Counted from the first letter of the stretch, positions 1 to 6,411 are shown. The stretch: DNA of 8,910 nucleotides from an uncultured Aggregatibacter sp. (GCF_901873365.1 NZ_CABFLM010000087.1:1-8910); one strand, 5' to 3'. A program made the numbers and translations. Notes: generated by a model from the sequence alone, not told the origin.

Positions 1-141
1 TCTTTGCGACATATTTCTCTATTCTTTATCCCTATATTTAGTAGTAGAATGTGCCAATCATTTGGGTTGTCTATGTAATCACTGATGTTTATCCAAATTA
101 AGCCGCAGTCATTATAAAGATAATTTTCTTATGCAAATTCA

Positions 142-158
142 AAACATTTTTGATGTTT
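142..158. repeat. 17-bp inverted repeat upstream of cydA (1 of 3)
   Basis: Perfect 6-bp arms AAACAT (142-147) and ATGTTT (153-158) flank a 5-bp centre TTTTG. The right arm is part of the second copy of a TGATGTTTAT direct repeat. It could be an operator; no regulator can be assigned from sequence. Confidence 0.45.
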
Positions 159-164
159 ATGGGG

Positions 165-181
165 TGATTACTTAGTAATCA
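165..181. repeat. 17-bp inverted repeat upstream of cydA (2 of 3), likely operator
   Basis: Perfect 7-bp arms TGATTAC (165-171) and GTAATCA (175-181) flank TTA. A further GTAATCA copy lies at 75-81. Its centre is 23 bp from that of the preceding palindrome, about two helical turns. The spacing does not fit an FNR box. A dimeric repressor or activator site is plausible but unassigned. Confidence 0.5.
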
Positions 182-193
182 TGAATTTAAGGA

Positions 194-213
194 CTTGTAG
201 CTTTTACAAGGAG
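194..213 (+). promoter_or_regulatory. hairpin overlapping the cydA ribosome binding site
   Basis: CTTGTA (194-199) and TACAAG (205-210) form a 6-bp stem with loop GCTTT. The Shine-Dalgarno sequence AAGGAG (208-213) begins inside the 3' arm, and the ATG at 219 follows 5 bases later. If the stem forms in mRNA it would cover the first half of the ribosome binding site. The stem is short, so any effect on translation is inference. Confidence 0.45.
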
Positions 214-218
214 TCGAG

Positions 219-1784
219 ATGTTAGACGTTGTTGAACTCTCAAGACTACAGTTTGCTTTAACGGCGCTGTATCACTTCATTTTTGTGCCGCTGACACTAG
301 GATTGTCTTTCGTGCTTGTCATCATGGAAACGACCTATGTCGTAACAGGTAAAGAAGTGTATAAAGATATGACAAAATTTTGGGGTAAGTTATTTGGGAT
401 TAACTTTGCCCTAGGGGTAACGACCGGTATCATTATGGAATTCCAATTTGGTACGAACTGGTCTTACTATTCTCACTATGTAGGTGATATTTTTGGTGCG
501 CCGTTGGCGATCGAAGCATTGCTTGCATTCTTCTTAGAATCAACATTTGTGGGTTTATTTTTCTTTGGTTGGGATCGCCTAACAAAAGGGAAACACCTAT
601 TGGCAACTTATTGTGTCGCCTTCGGTTCAAACCTTTCTGCGATGTGGATTTTGGTGGCAAACGGTTGGATGCAATCACCGACAGGTTCAGAATTTAATTT
701 TGAAACCGTTCGTATGGAAATGACCAGCTTCTTAGATTTATGGTTGAATCCGGTTGCACAAAGTAAATTCTTGCATACCTTATCTGGCGGTTATGTTGCC
801 GGTGCATTCTTTGTGTTGGCAATCAGTTCTTACTATTTGTTGAAAGGTCGTGATCTTGGCTTTGCTAAGCGTTCTTTCTCTATTGCGGCTACCTGGGGAT
901 TTATTGCCTCAATTGCCGTGCTAGTGATGGGCGATGAATCCGGTTACGATATTGGTAAAGCGCAACCTGTAAAATTAGCAGCGATGGAAGCTGAATTTGA
1001 AACGCATGCTGCGCCAGCGCCATTCCATCCTGTTGCTCTTCCAAATACCGCAGAAATGCGTAATGATTTTGCGATTGAAATTCCATACCTTGGTGGCTTA
1101 ATTGCTACACGTTCTTTAGATAAAGAAATTACCGGTCTAAAAGAGCTTCAAGCAAAAAATGAAACGCGCGTTCGCAATGGTATTATGGCTTATGATTTGT
1201 TTACCCAGTTAAAAGCACAGAAAAAAGCAACAGGTCAGGTTAACCCGGAAACTAAAGCGCAATTTAATGAAGTGAAAGGCGATCTTGGTTTTGGATTGTT
1301 GTTAAAACGTTATACCGATAAAGTTGTGGATGCAACGGAAGATCAAATTAAACAAGCAGCACGTGATACCATTCCTAATGTCGGTCCGAACTTCTGGGCG
1401 TTCCGTGGAATGTTAGCTGCCGGTGGTTTAATTATCTTATTAACGTTTGGTGCATTTGTGCAAAATTTACGTAGTCGAGTCACTGCATCACCCTTACTCC
1501 TTAAAGCATTGTTATGGGGATTACCATTGCCATTCTTAGCCATTGAATTTGGTTGGTTCCTAGCTGAGTATGGTCGTCAACCTTGGGCGATTTATGAAGT
1601 ATTGCCTGTTGGTGTGTCGGCATCCAATTTAAGTGTGAGTGATCTCTGGTTCTCTATCGGGTTAATTTGTGTGCTTTATTTCTTCTTTATTATTGTTGAA
1701 ATGTACTTAATGTTTAAATACGCCCGTTTAGGCCCGAGCGCATTAAAAACCGGTAAATACTACTTTGAGCAATCATCTAAATAA
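219..1784 (+). CDS. cydA: cytochrome bd quinol oxidase subunit I (CydA)
   Basis: Catalytic subunit of the inner-membrane cytochrome bd oxidase, which oxidises quinol and reduces O2 to water using hemes b558, b595 and d. The 521-residue length is close to the 522 of the E. coli protein, and the two can be aligned along their length. Family key residues are present: H19 (high-spin heme ligand), E99 and E107 (proton path), H186 and M398 (heme b558 ligands), and the GDESG motif at 238-242. K252 and E257 of the quinol-binding Q-loop are also present. The Q-loop runs from about 250 to 385 and is of the long type. Multiple membrane helices are evident. The ATG at 219 follows AAGGAG at 208-213 and gives the typical MLDVVELSRLQFALTALYH-like start. 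It is the first gene of the cydABX-ybgE operon, 14 bp before cydB. Confidence 0.98.
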   Translation: MLDVVELSRLQFALTALYHFIFVPLTLGLSFVLVIMETTYVVTGKEVYKDMTKFWGKLFGINFALGVTTGIIMEFQFGTNWSYYSHYVGDIFGAPLAIEALLAFFLESTFVGLFFFGWDRLTKGKHLLATYCVAFGSNLSAMWILVANGWMQSPTGSEFNFETVRMEMTSFLDLWLNPVAQSKFLHTLSGGYVAGAFFVLAISSYYLLKGRDLGFAKRSFSIAATWGFIASIAVLVMGDESGYDIGKAQPVKLAAMEAEFETHAAPAPFHPVALPNTAEMRNDFAIEIPYLGGLIATRSLDKEITGLKELQAKNETRVRNGIMAYDLFTQLKAQKKATGQVNPETKAQFNEVKGDLGFGLLLKRYTDKVVDATEDQIKQAARDTIPNVGPNFWAFRGMLAAGGLIILLTFGAFVQNLRSRVTASPLLLKALLWGLPLPFLAIEFGWFLAEYGRQPWAIYEVLPVGVSASNLSVSDLWFSIGLICVLYFFFIIVEMYLMFKYARLGPSALKTGKYYFEQSSK

Positions 1785-1798
1785 GCAGGAGACGAATT

Positions 1799-2938
1799 AT
1801 GATTGATTATGAATTTCTACGTATTATTTGGTGGGTGCTAGTAATTGTATTGCTCATCGGTTTTTCTGTTACCGATGGTTTTGATATGGGCGTGACCGCA
1901 CTTTTACCGGTTGCTGGTAAAAAAGAAGTTGAAAAGCGTATTATGATCAATTCCATTGCCCCTCACTGGGATGGTAACCAAGTATGGTTATTAACTGCCG
2001 GTGGTGCAATCTTTGCGGCATGGCCGATTGTGTATTCCGTAGCCTTCTCCGGTTTCTATATTGCCTTATTCTTAGTGTTGGCGGCATTATTTTTCCGTCC
2101 AATTGGCTTTGAATATCGTGCGAAAATTGATAACCCAACATGGCGTGCAGTATGGGATTGGGGCTTGTTTGCCGGCGGTTTTGTACCAGCATTAGTTTTT
2201 GGTGTGGCATTTGGTAATTTATTGCAAGGTGTGCCATTTGAATTAAATGAGCTTTCACAAGCGACCTATACAGGTTCGTTCTTTGCGTTATTAAACCCAT
2301 TTGCACTACTTTGTGGCGTGCTAAGTCTTGCCATGTTAGTGACACACGGCGCAAACTGGTTACAAATGAAAACAACGGCAGAGTTGCGCAATCGTGCAAG
2401 AGCCATTACCCAAATTGGCGCATTAGTGACATTAATTACCTTTGTTCTTGCGGGCGTATGGCTTTCCTTTAAAGAAGGTTATGTTGTAACCAGCGTATTG
2501 GATCACTTTGCCCCATCTTCTCCAGCCTCCGGCAAAGAAGTAGCGGTTGAAGTTGGTGCATGGTTCAAGAACTTTAACGAGACTCCGGCTTTGTGGATCT
2601 TCCCAGCATTGGTTGTTATTGGTGCCTTATTAAATGTGGTTGCCTCTAAAGCAAATCGTTGTGGTTTTGCGTTCTTCTTCTCTGTATTAACCATGGCAGG
2701 CGTGATTATTACGGCAGCAGTATCCATGTTCCCATTTGTGATGCCTTCAAGTACTCACCCGGCACAAAGCTTATTAATGTGGGATGCAACATCAAGTGAA
2801 CTAACCTTAACGTTAATGTTCTATCTCGCATTAGTCTTCGTGAGTATCTCATTGCTTTACACTATTTGGTCATACTACAAAATGTTTGGCCATTTAGATG
2901 AAAGCTTTGTTGAAGACAATAAAAACACCTTATACTAA
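1799..2938 (+). CDS. cydB: cytochrome bd quinol oxidase subunit II (CydB)
   Basis: Second large membrane subunit of cytochrome bd oxidase; it pairs with CydA and stabilises the heme-containing core. The 379 residues equal the E. coli length. Family signatures are present: VTDGFDMG near residue 25, INSIAPHWDGNQVWL around 51-65, FFRPIGFEYR around 98-107, AFGNLLQGVPF near 140, and MFPFVMPSST plus MWDATSS near the C-terminus, ending NTLY. About eight hydrophobic helices are visible. An AGGAG at 1787-1791, just after the cydA stop, precedes the ATG. A perfect uptake-signal core in reverse orientation (1895-1903) encodes part of the VTALL segment. The stop codon TAA overlaps the Shine-Dalgarno of cydX. 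Confidence 0.98.
   Translation: MIDYEFLRIIWWVLVIVLLIGFSVTDGFDMGVTALLPVAGKKEVEKRIMINSIAPHWDGNQVWLLTAGGAIFAAWPIVYSVAFSGFYIALFLVLAALFFRPIGFEYRAKIDNPTWRAVWDWGLFAGGFVPALVFGVAFGNLLQGVPFELNELSQATYTGSFFALLNPFALLCGVLSLAMLVTHGANWLQMKTTAELRNRARAITQIGALVTLITFVLAGVWLSFKEGYVVTSVLDHFAPSSPASGKEVAVEVGAWFKNFNETPALWIFPALVVIGALLNVVASKANRCGFAFFFSVLTMAGVIITAAVSMFPFVMPSSTHPAQSLLMWDATSSELTLTLMFYLALVFVSISLLYTIWSYYKMFGHLDESFVEDNKNTLY
1895..1903 (-). repeat. DNA uptake signal core inside cydB
   Basis: ACCGCACTT on the plus strand is the complement of the Hin-type uptake core AAGTGCGGT. It encodes T-A-L in CydB. The flanks lack the AT-rich tracts of the extended consensus, so this is a core-only match and could be fortuitous. 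Confidence 0.6.
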
Positions 2939-2948
2939 GGAGAATAAT

Positions 2949-3047
2949 ATGTTATATGCAATTTGGGTCATCGGTGTTTTATTCGCGATAGGCGTAAGTG
3001 CAAAAATTACAATGAACAAAGAGCGTTCAGGTCAATTTGACGAGTAA
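2949..3047 (+). CDS. cydX: cytochrome bd oxidase small subunit CydX
   Basis: A 32-residue single-span membrane protein that binds the CydAB core and is needed for full oxidase stability and activity in E. coli. The protein starts MLYAIWVIGVLF, giving Y3, W6 and G9 at the same positions as in E. coli CydX (MWYFAWILG). Then come a hydrophobic helix to about residue 20 and a polar charged tail ending FDE. A strong AAGGAG at 2937-2942 overlaps the cydB stop, with 6 bases before the ATG. It is slightly shorter than the 37-residue E. coli protein. Position between cydB and ybgE is the family's normal place. Confidence 0.93.
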   Translation: MLYAIWVIGVLFAIGVSAKITMNKERSGQFDE

Positions 3048-3050
3048 TGC

Positions 3051-3344
3051 ATGATTAACGCATTGTATCAATTAGCAAATAAGGGTTCGTTACGAACCCT
3101 TTCATTTGTTTTAGCACTGGCACTAACGATTTTTTTCTTTTTAAATGTCAATCAATTCTCAACACAGCTAAGAGCGGTTGAATTTTATTATGTTTTGGCA
3201 GTGATTTGGGGTGTTGTCATTTTATGGATTCATGGTATCGGTTTTGATATTCGAGCTGCGTTTTGGCGCGCAATTTTTATGCCATGGTTCGGCTATGTTG
3301 CAGCAATTATCGCACTGTTTAACAATCTACTCACTGAGAGATAA
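3051..3344 (+). CDS. ybgE: cyd operon protein YbgE
   Basis: A 97-residue inner-membrane protein, the same length as E. coli YbgE. Three hydrophobic segments lie near residues 14-34, 45-62 and 71-93. The family motif IHGIGF occurs just after the second segment. Its exact biochemical role is not established; it is linked to cytochrome bd by conserved gene order. The ATG lies only 3 bp after the cydX stop with no good Shine-Dalgarno, which suggests translational coupling. An overlapping ATG at 3047 is out of frame and stops at once. An imperfect uptake core (AAGAGCGGT, one mismatch, 3170-3178) with intact AT-rich flanks lies within the gene. Confidence 0.92.
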   Translation: MINALYQLANKGSLRTLSFVLALALTIFFFLNVNQFSTQLRAVEFYYVLAVIWGVVILWIHGIGFDIRAAFWRAIFMPWFGYVAAIIALFNNLLTER

Positions 3345-3365
3345 TCCAACGGATATTTTTATGAG

Positions 3366-3395
3366 TGCTACTTGCTAATCATTTTGTAGCATTTT
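3366..3395 (+). terminator. possible weak terminator after ybgE
   Basis: TGCTAC (3366-3371) and GTAGCA (3386-3391) form 6-bp arms with a 14-base loop, followed by TTTT. The long loop and short U-run make this a poor terminator at best. The -35 of the next promoter lies within the loop. Confidence 0.3.
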
Positions 3396-3400
3396 AAAAT
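3372..3400 (+). promoter_or_regulatory. candidate sigma-70 promoter for ybgC-tol-pal
   Basis: TTGCTA (3372-3377) and TAAAAT (3395-3400) are separated by exactly 17 bp, matching 4 of 6 and 5 of 6 consensus positions. Transcription would start near 3407, about 38 bases before the ybgC TTG. It lies in the only gap of about 100 bp between the cyd and tol gene sets, where an operon promoter is expected. Confidence 0.6.
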
Positions 3401-3402
3401 AG

Positions 3403-3428
3403 CCAACTTCTTGCCTTTTGAAGTTTGG
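3403..3428 (+). promoter_or_regulatory. 5'-leader hairpin before ybgC
   Basis: AACTTC (3405-3410) and GAAGTT (3420-3425) pair with a 9-base loop. CC (3403-3404) and GG (3427-3428) extend the stem across a bulged T. If the promoter call is right, this stem would sit at or next to the 5' end of the tol transcript, just before the AGGG ribosome site at 3431-3434. Confidence 0.35.
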
Positions 3429-3444
3429 TTAGGGATAAGAAAAA

Positions 3445-3855
3445 TTGGAACAAAGTGTTTTTCATTATTCTGCTCGTGTTTATTATGAAGATACGGATGC
3501 AGGCGGAGTCGTTTATCATGCACGTTATTTGCATTTTTTAGAGCGTGCTAGAACAGAATATTTAAGAACATTTAATTTTTCTCAACAAGCATTGTTAGCG
3601 GAAAATAAAAGTGCCTTTGTCGTTAAATCCATGAATGTGGATTACCGAATTCCGGCAAAATTGGATGATTTATTATATATTGAAACCAGTATTACGGAAA
3701 TAAAAGGGGCTTCTCTCATTTTCTCTCAAGCAATTAAACGAGATGAATTAACGTTGTGTCAGGCTACTGTAAAGGTAGCCTATGTTGATCTTGGAAAAAT
3801 GAAACCTGTTGCGATCCCACAGGTAATCAAGACAATGCTAACTCATCAAATATAA
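3445..3855 (+). CDS. ybgC: acyl-CoA thioesterase YbgC (Tol-Pal system)
   Basis: A 136-residue cytoplasmic hot-dog-fold thioesterase of the 4-hydroxybenzoyl-CoA thioesterase family. Characterised homologues, including the H. influenzae one, hydrolyse acyl-CoA esters. The motif VYYEDTDAGGVVYHARY spans residues 12-28, with D18 as the catalytic acid and H25 nearby. The conserved KLDDLL and LGKMKPVAIP segments follow. Translation starts at TTG: an in-frame TAA lies at 3436-3438 and the next methionine is beyond residue 60, inside the fold. The ribosome site is AGGG at 3431-3434. It heads the tol-pal gene cluster and lies 23 bp before tolQ, as in E. coli. Its link to Tol-Pal function is by gene order and remains loosely defined. 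Confidence 0.95.
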   Translation: MEQSVFHYSARVYYEDTDAGGVVYHARYLHFLERARTEYLRTFNFSQQALLAENKSAFVVKSMNVDYRIPAKLDDLLYIETSITEIKGASLIFSQAIKRDELTLCQATVKVAYVDLGKMKPVAIPQVIKTMLTHQI

Positions 3856-3878
3856 ATAAATTATTTTCGGAGCATATA

Positions 3879-4568
3879 ATGACCGCAGAGTTAAACTTTT
3901 TAGATTTGTTTCTAAAAGCGAGTATCGTTGTTCAGTTAGTGATTCTGATTCTTATCGCTTTCTCAATCACCTCTTGGGCAATTATTATTCAGCGTAGCCG
4001 TGTGTTAACAAAAGCCTTAAGAGAATCCATGGTATTTGAAGAACGCTTTTGGTCGGGCGAGGATTTAAATAAATTATATGAAGGGTTGTCTAATCGTCGT
4101 GATGGATTAACCGGTAGTGAACAGATTTTTTATGTTGGTTTTAAAGAGTTTACGCGTTTAAAACAAGCAAACCCAGATGCACCGGAAGCTATCATTAAAG
4201 GAAGTACCCGTGCAATGAATTTATCTATGAATCGCGAAATTGAAGATATTGAAACGCGCGTTCCATTCTTGGCAACCGTCGCATCCATTAGCCCATATAT
4301 CGGTCTTTTTGGTACGGTTTGGGGGATTATGCACGCATTCATGTCATTAAGCGGAGCAAAACAAGCGACATTGCAAATGGTTGCACCAGGAATTGCTGAA
4401 GCGTTAATTGCAACAGCAATCGGTTTATTTGCAGCGATTCCGGCTGTTATGGCTTATAACCGTTTAAGTTTACGTGTGAATAAATTAGAGCAAAACTACG
4501 GCAATTTTATTGATGAGTTTACAACTATATTACACCGTCAAGTGTTTGGTAAAACGCATCATAATTAA
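3879..4568 (+). CDS. tolQ: Tol-Pal motor protein TolQ
   Basis: Inner-membrane component of the proton-driven TolQ-TolR motor, of the ExbB/MotA type; it surrounds the TolR helix and energises TolA. 229 residues, against 230 in E. coli. There are three transmembrane segments near residues 15-37, 135-158 and 168-192, with a large cytoplasmic loop between the first two. Channel-lining threonines are conserved: T146 in PYIGLFGTVWGIMHAF, and T179 in AEALIATAIGLFAAIPAV. The start has a CGGAG ribosome site at 3868-3872. It is followed by an 82-bp gap with a hairpin uptake signal before tolR. Confidence 0.98.
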   Translation: MTAELNFLDLFLKASIVVQLVILILIAFSITSWAIIIQRSRVLTKALRESMVFEERFWSGEDLNKLYEGLSNRRDGLTGSEQIFYVGFKEFTRLKQANPDAPEAIIKGSTRAMNLSMNREIEDIETRVPFLATVASISPYIGLFGTVWGIMHAFMSLSGAKQATLQMVAPGIAEALIATAIGLFAAIPAVMAYNRLSLRVNKLEQNYGNFIDEFTTILHRQVFGKTHHN

Positions 4569-4583
4569 TTGTAACGAGTTCTC

Positions 4584-4606
4584 ACCGCATTTTGATAAAG
4601 TGCGGT
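4584..4606 (+). repeat. hairpin DNA uptake signal between tolQ and tolR
   Basis: A perfect uptake core AAGTGCGGT (4598-4606) is followed by the AT-rich flanks of the extended consensus. An opposing near-core ACCGCATTT (one mismatch) starts at 4584. Together, 4584-4593 and 4597-4606 can form a 10-bp RNA stem, including one U-G pair, around a GAU loop. The U-rich CATTATTTT follows, so it may act as an attenuator or processing site inside the operon. The uptake role is established for the motif; the transcript role is inference. Confidence 0.75.
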
Positions 4607-4650
4607 CATTATTTTAGCTGTTTTTAGAATTCTCAGTTTAGAGGGTTGAT

Positions 4651-5073
4651 ATGTCTTATCGTCGTCAGCGTCGCGATATCAAATCTGAAATCAATATTGT
4701 GCCATTTTTGGATGTGCTTTTAGTATTGGTTTTAATTTTTATGGCTACAGCGCCTATTATTAGTCAAAGTGTAGAAGTTGAATTGCCGGATGCCGTGCAA
4801 AGCCAAAATGTGTCTACTGAAGACAAAACACCGGTTATTTTAGAGGTATCGGGTGTGGGGCAGTACGCCATTTCAATTGGTGGTAACCGTACGGAAAATT
4901 TAACTGAAGATATGGTTACCCAATTATCAAAACAAGAGTTTGATAAAGATAACAATACGATGTTCTTAGTTGGTGGTGCAAAGGATGTGCCTTATGAAGA
5001 GGTGATTAAAGCACTGAATTTACTTCACCTTGCCGGCATTAAATCAGTTGGATTAATGACAAATCCCATTTAA
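4651..5073 (+). CDS. tolR: Tol-Pal motor protein TolR
   Basis: Single-span inner-membrane partner of TolQ, of the ExbD/TolR family; its helix carries the proton-accepting aspartate and its periplasmic domain contacts peptidoglycan. 140 residues. A basic cytoplasmic N-terminus leads into the helix at about 17-37, with D21 in NIVPFLDVLL equivalent to the E. coli D23. The periplasmic domain ends in the conserved GGAKDVPYEEVIKALNLLH and GLMTNPI. GAGGG at 4641-4645 serves the ATG. The tolA GTG start lies 18 bp after the stop. Confidence 0.98.
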   Translation: MSYRRQRRDIKSEINIVPFLDVLLVLVLIFMATAPIISQSVEVELPDAVQSQNVSTEDKTPVILEVSGVGQYAISIGGNRTENLTEDMVTQLSKQEFDKDNNTMFLVGGAKDVPYEEVIKALNLLHLAGIKSVGLMTNPI

Positions 5074-5091
5074 TAAATATAGGTAACGAGT

Positions 5092-6411
5092 GTGCAGAAT
5101 AAGCGACAAAAAGGCGATGTTAATGCCGTTGTGATTTCGATCATAATGCACTTGGCTTTGTTTGTGTTATTAATTTTGAGCTCGCTCTATCATAACGTTG
5201 ATATTATGGGCGGCGGAGAAGGTGATGATGGCGAAGTGATTGGCGCAGTCATGGTTGATACCGGTTCTGCCGCACAAGAATGGGGGCGAATTCAACAGCA
5301 GAAAAAAGGTCAAGCCGAAAAGCAAAAAAAACAATCTTTAGAAGATAAAAAACAGGAAGAACAAGCGCAAAAACAGGAAGAACAAAAACAACAAGAGGCG
5401 TTAAAAGAAGAGCAACAACGCCAAGAAGAAATTGCTCGACAAAAAGCACTGGAACAACAAAAAGAGCAGGAAAAACAAAAATTATTAGCTGAGCAGAAAA
5501 AACAGCAGGAAGAAAAAGCCCGTCTGGAAGCTCTTGAAAAACAAAAGCAAGCTGAGGTAGCTAAGGCTAAACAAGCTGCTGAGGCGGCTAAATTAAAAGC
5601 AGATGCTGAAGCAAAACGGTTAGCTGCTGCAGCAAAACAAGCGGAAGAAGAGGCAAAAGCGAAGGCTGCAGCTATTGAAAAAGCAAAGCAAGAAGCTAAA
5701 GCAAAGGCTGAAGCGGAAGCCAAGGTGAAAGCTGAGGCGGAGGCTAAAGCAAAAGCGGATGCGGAAGCTAGGGCAAAAGCTGAGGCGAAAGCAAAAGCCG
5801 ATGCTAAAGCAAAAGCCGATGCAGAAGCTAAGGCACAAGCTGAGGCTAAAGCAAAAGCGGACGCAGAAGCTAAGGCAAAAGCAGAGGCTAAAGCAAAGGC
5901 GGATGCCGAAGCGAAAGCAAAAGCGGAAGCCAAGGCAAAAGCAGATGCAAAAGCGAAGGCAGAGGCTGAAGCTAAGGCGAAAGCCGATGCTCAACGGAAA
6001 GCAGATCAAAATGCGCTAGATGATTTCTTTAACGGTGGTGACATCGGTGGAGGTAGCGCAACACGAGGTGGTAATGCAAATAAACAAGGAAGCCTTGGTG
6101 CAGGAGCATCAATGGGGGCGGGCGACGGTGGTAAAACCGGCTCGGCCTATGCCGGCATTGTTTACTCTTCGATAAAACCGTATTTTCGTGGCGATAATCG
6201 GTTTATCGGCAAAGTTTGCGATATTAAAATGGAAATTTCGAGTGATGGAACTATTTTGTCATATGAGAAAAAATCCGGACCAAATGATTTATGTGCTGCA
6301 GCATTAAATGCGATTTCACAAGCGAAAAAAATGCGTAGAGCGCCAACACCGGAAGAGTATCAAATGTTTAAGAGTTTTACACTTGGATTTGACCCAAGAA
6401 AAGTGCGGTAA
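5092..6411 (+). CDS. tolA: Tol-Pal envelope-spanning protein TolA
   Basis: Inner-membrane anchored rod that crosses the periplasm and links the TolQR motor to TolB and Pal. 439 residues, longer than the 421 of E. coli. Translation starts at GTG: an in-frame TAG lies at 5080-5082 and no ATG precedes the membrane helix. The helix (about 12-33) keeps the TolQR-contacting motif S16-x3-H20-x6-L27-x3-S31. Domain II (about 64-304) is first Q/K/E-rich. Then residues 201-301 strictly alternate Ala with a charged or polar residue, in a 14-residue repeat. A Gly-rich linker (about 312-342) leads to domain III, with C376 and C401 spaced 25 apart like the E. coli disulfide pair. The final K-V-R codons and stop coincide with an uptake signal. 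Confidence 0.97.
   Translation: MQNKRQKGDVNAVVISIIMHLALFVLLILSSLYHNVDIMGGGEGDDGEVIGAVMVDTGSAAQEWGRIQQQKKGQAEKQKKQSLEDKKQEEQAQKQEEQKQQEALKEEQQRQEEIARQKALEQQKEQEKQKLLAEQKKQQEEKARLEALEKQKQAEVAKAKQAAEAAKLKADAEAKRLAAAAKQAEEEAKAKAAAIEKAKQEAKAKAEAEAKVKAEAEAKAKADAEARAKAEAKAKADAKAKADAEAKAQAEAKAKADAEAKAKAEAKAKADAEAKAKAEAKAKADAKAKAEAEAKAKADAQRKADQNALDDFFNGGDIGGGSATRGGNANKQGSLGAGASMGAGDGGKTGSAYAGIVYSSIKPYFRGDNRFIGKVCDIKMEISSDGTILSYEKKSGPNDLCAAALNAISQAKKMRRAPTPEEYQMFKSFTLGFDPRKVR
5758..5988 (+). repeat. imperfect 42-bp tandem repeats in tolA
   Basis: Aspartates at residues 223, 237, 243, 257, 271, 285 and 299 mark five 14-residue units and one 6-residue partial unit, of the type D-AEAKAKAEAKAKA. At DNA level the units differ by many synonymous changes, so they are not freshly duplicated. 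Copy number is likely to vary between strains. Confidence 0.85.
6401..6409 (+). repeat. DNA uptake signal overlapping the tolA stop
   Basis: A perfect AAGTGCGGT core is followed by AATTTTTTATTGCGTTTTT, matching the extended Hin-type consensus with two AT tracts. The core supplies the end of tolA (K-V-R) and the first base of its stop codon. Confidence 0.85.

Larger units (their letters stand above)
1..218 (+). promoter_or_regulatory. cydA upstream regulatory region
   Basis: No coding sequence is supported here. The region holds a TGATGTTTAT direct repeat at 83-92 and 151-160, a GTAATCA copy at 75-81, and perfect inverted repeats at 142-158, 165-181 and 194-210. The best -10-like stretch is the AT-rich TTATAAAGATAAT at 112-124, but no convincing -35 hexamer lies at the right distance, so the start of transcription is not fixed. 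Cytochrome bd operons are commonly controlled by ArcA and FNR. No canonical FNR box (TTGAT-N4-ATCAA) is visible; TGTTTAT-type elements could be ArcA-like, which is inference only. Confidence 0.5.

Noticed and set aside
165..181. FNR-type box before cydA
   Set aside because: TGAT and ATCA half-sites are present but 9 bases apart, not the 4 needed for TTGAT-N4-ATCAA.
1947..2399. Minus-strand ORF of 150 codons inside cydB
   Set aside because: It is the antisense of a well-conserved CydB region and shows no recognisable domain or start context.
3761..3781. 7-bp inverted repeat AGGCTAC/GTAGCCT in ybgC
   Set aside because: Lies in the middle of a conserved coding segment with no following T-run; probably chance.
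5637..5645. ACAAGCGGA, resembling the Actinobacillus-type uptake core ACAAGCGGT
   Set aside because: One mismatch inside a purine-rich coding repeat tract, with no matching flanks; the window otherwise carries the Hin-type core.
5310..5933. Long minus-strand ORF of 207 codons (and another at 5620-6009) inside tolA
   Set aside because: These are by-products of the Ala/Lys/Glu codon repeats, which contain no stops in reverse. The predicted products are Ala/Ser/Phe low-complexity and lack ribosome sites and family resemblance.
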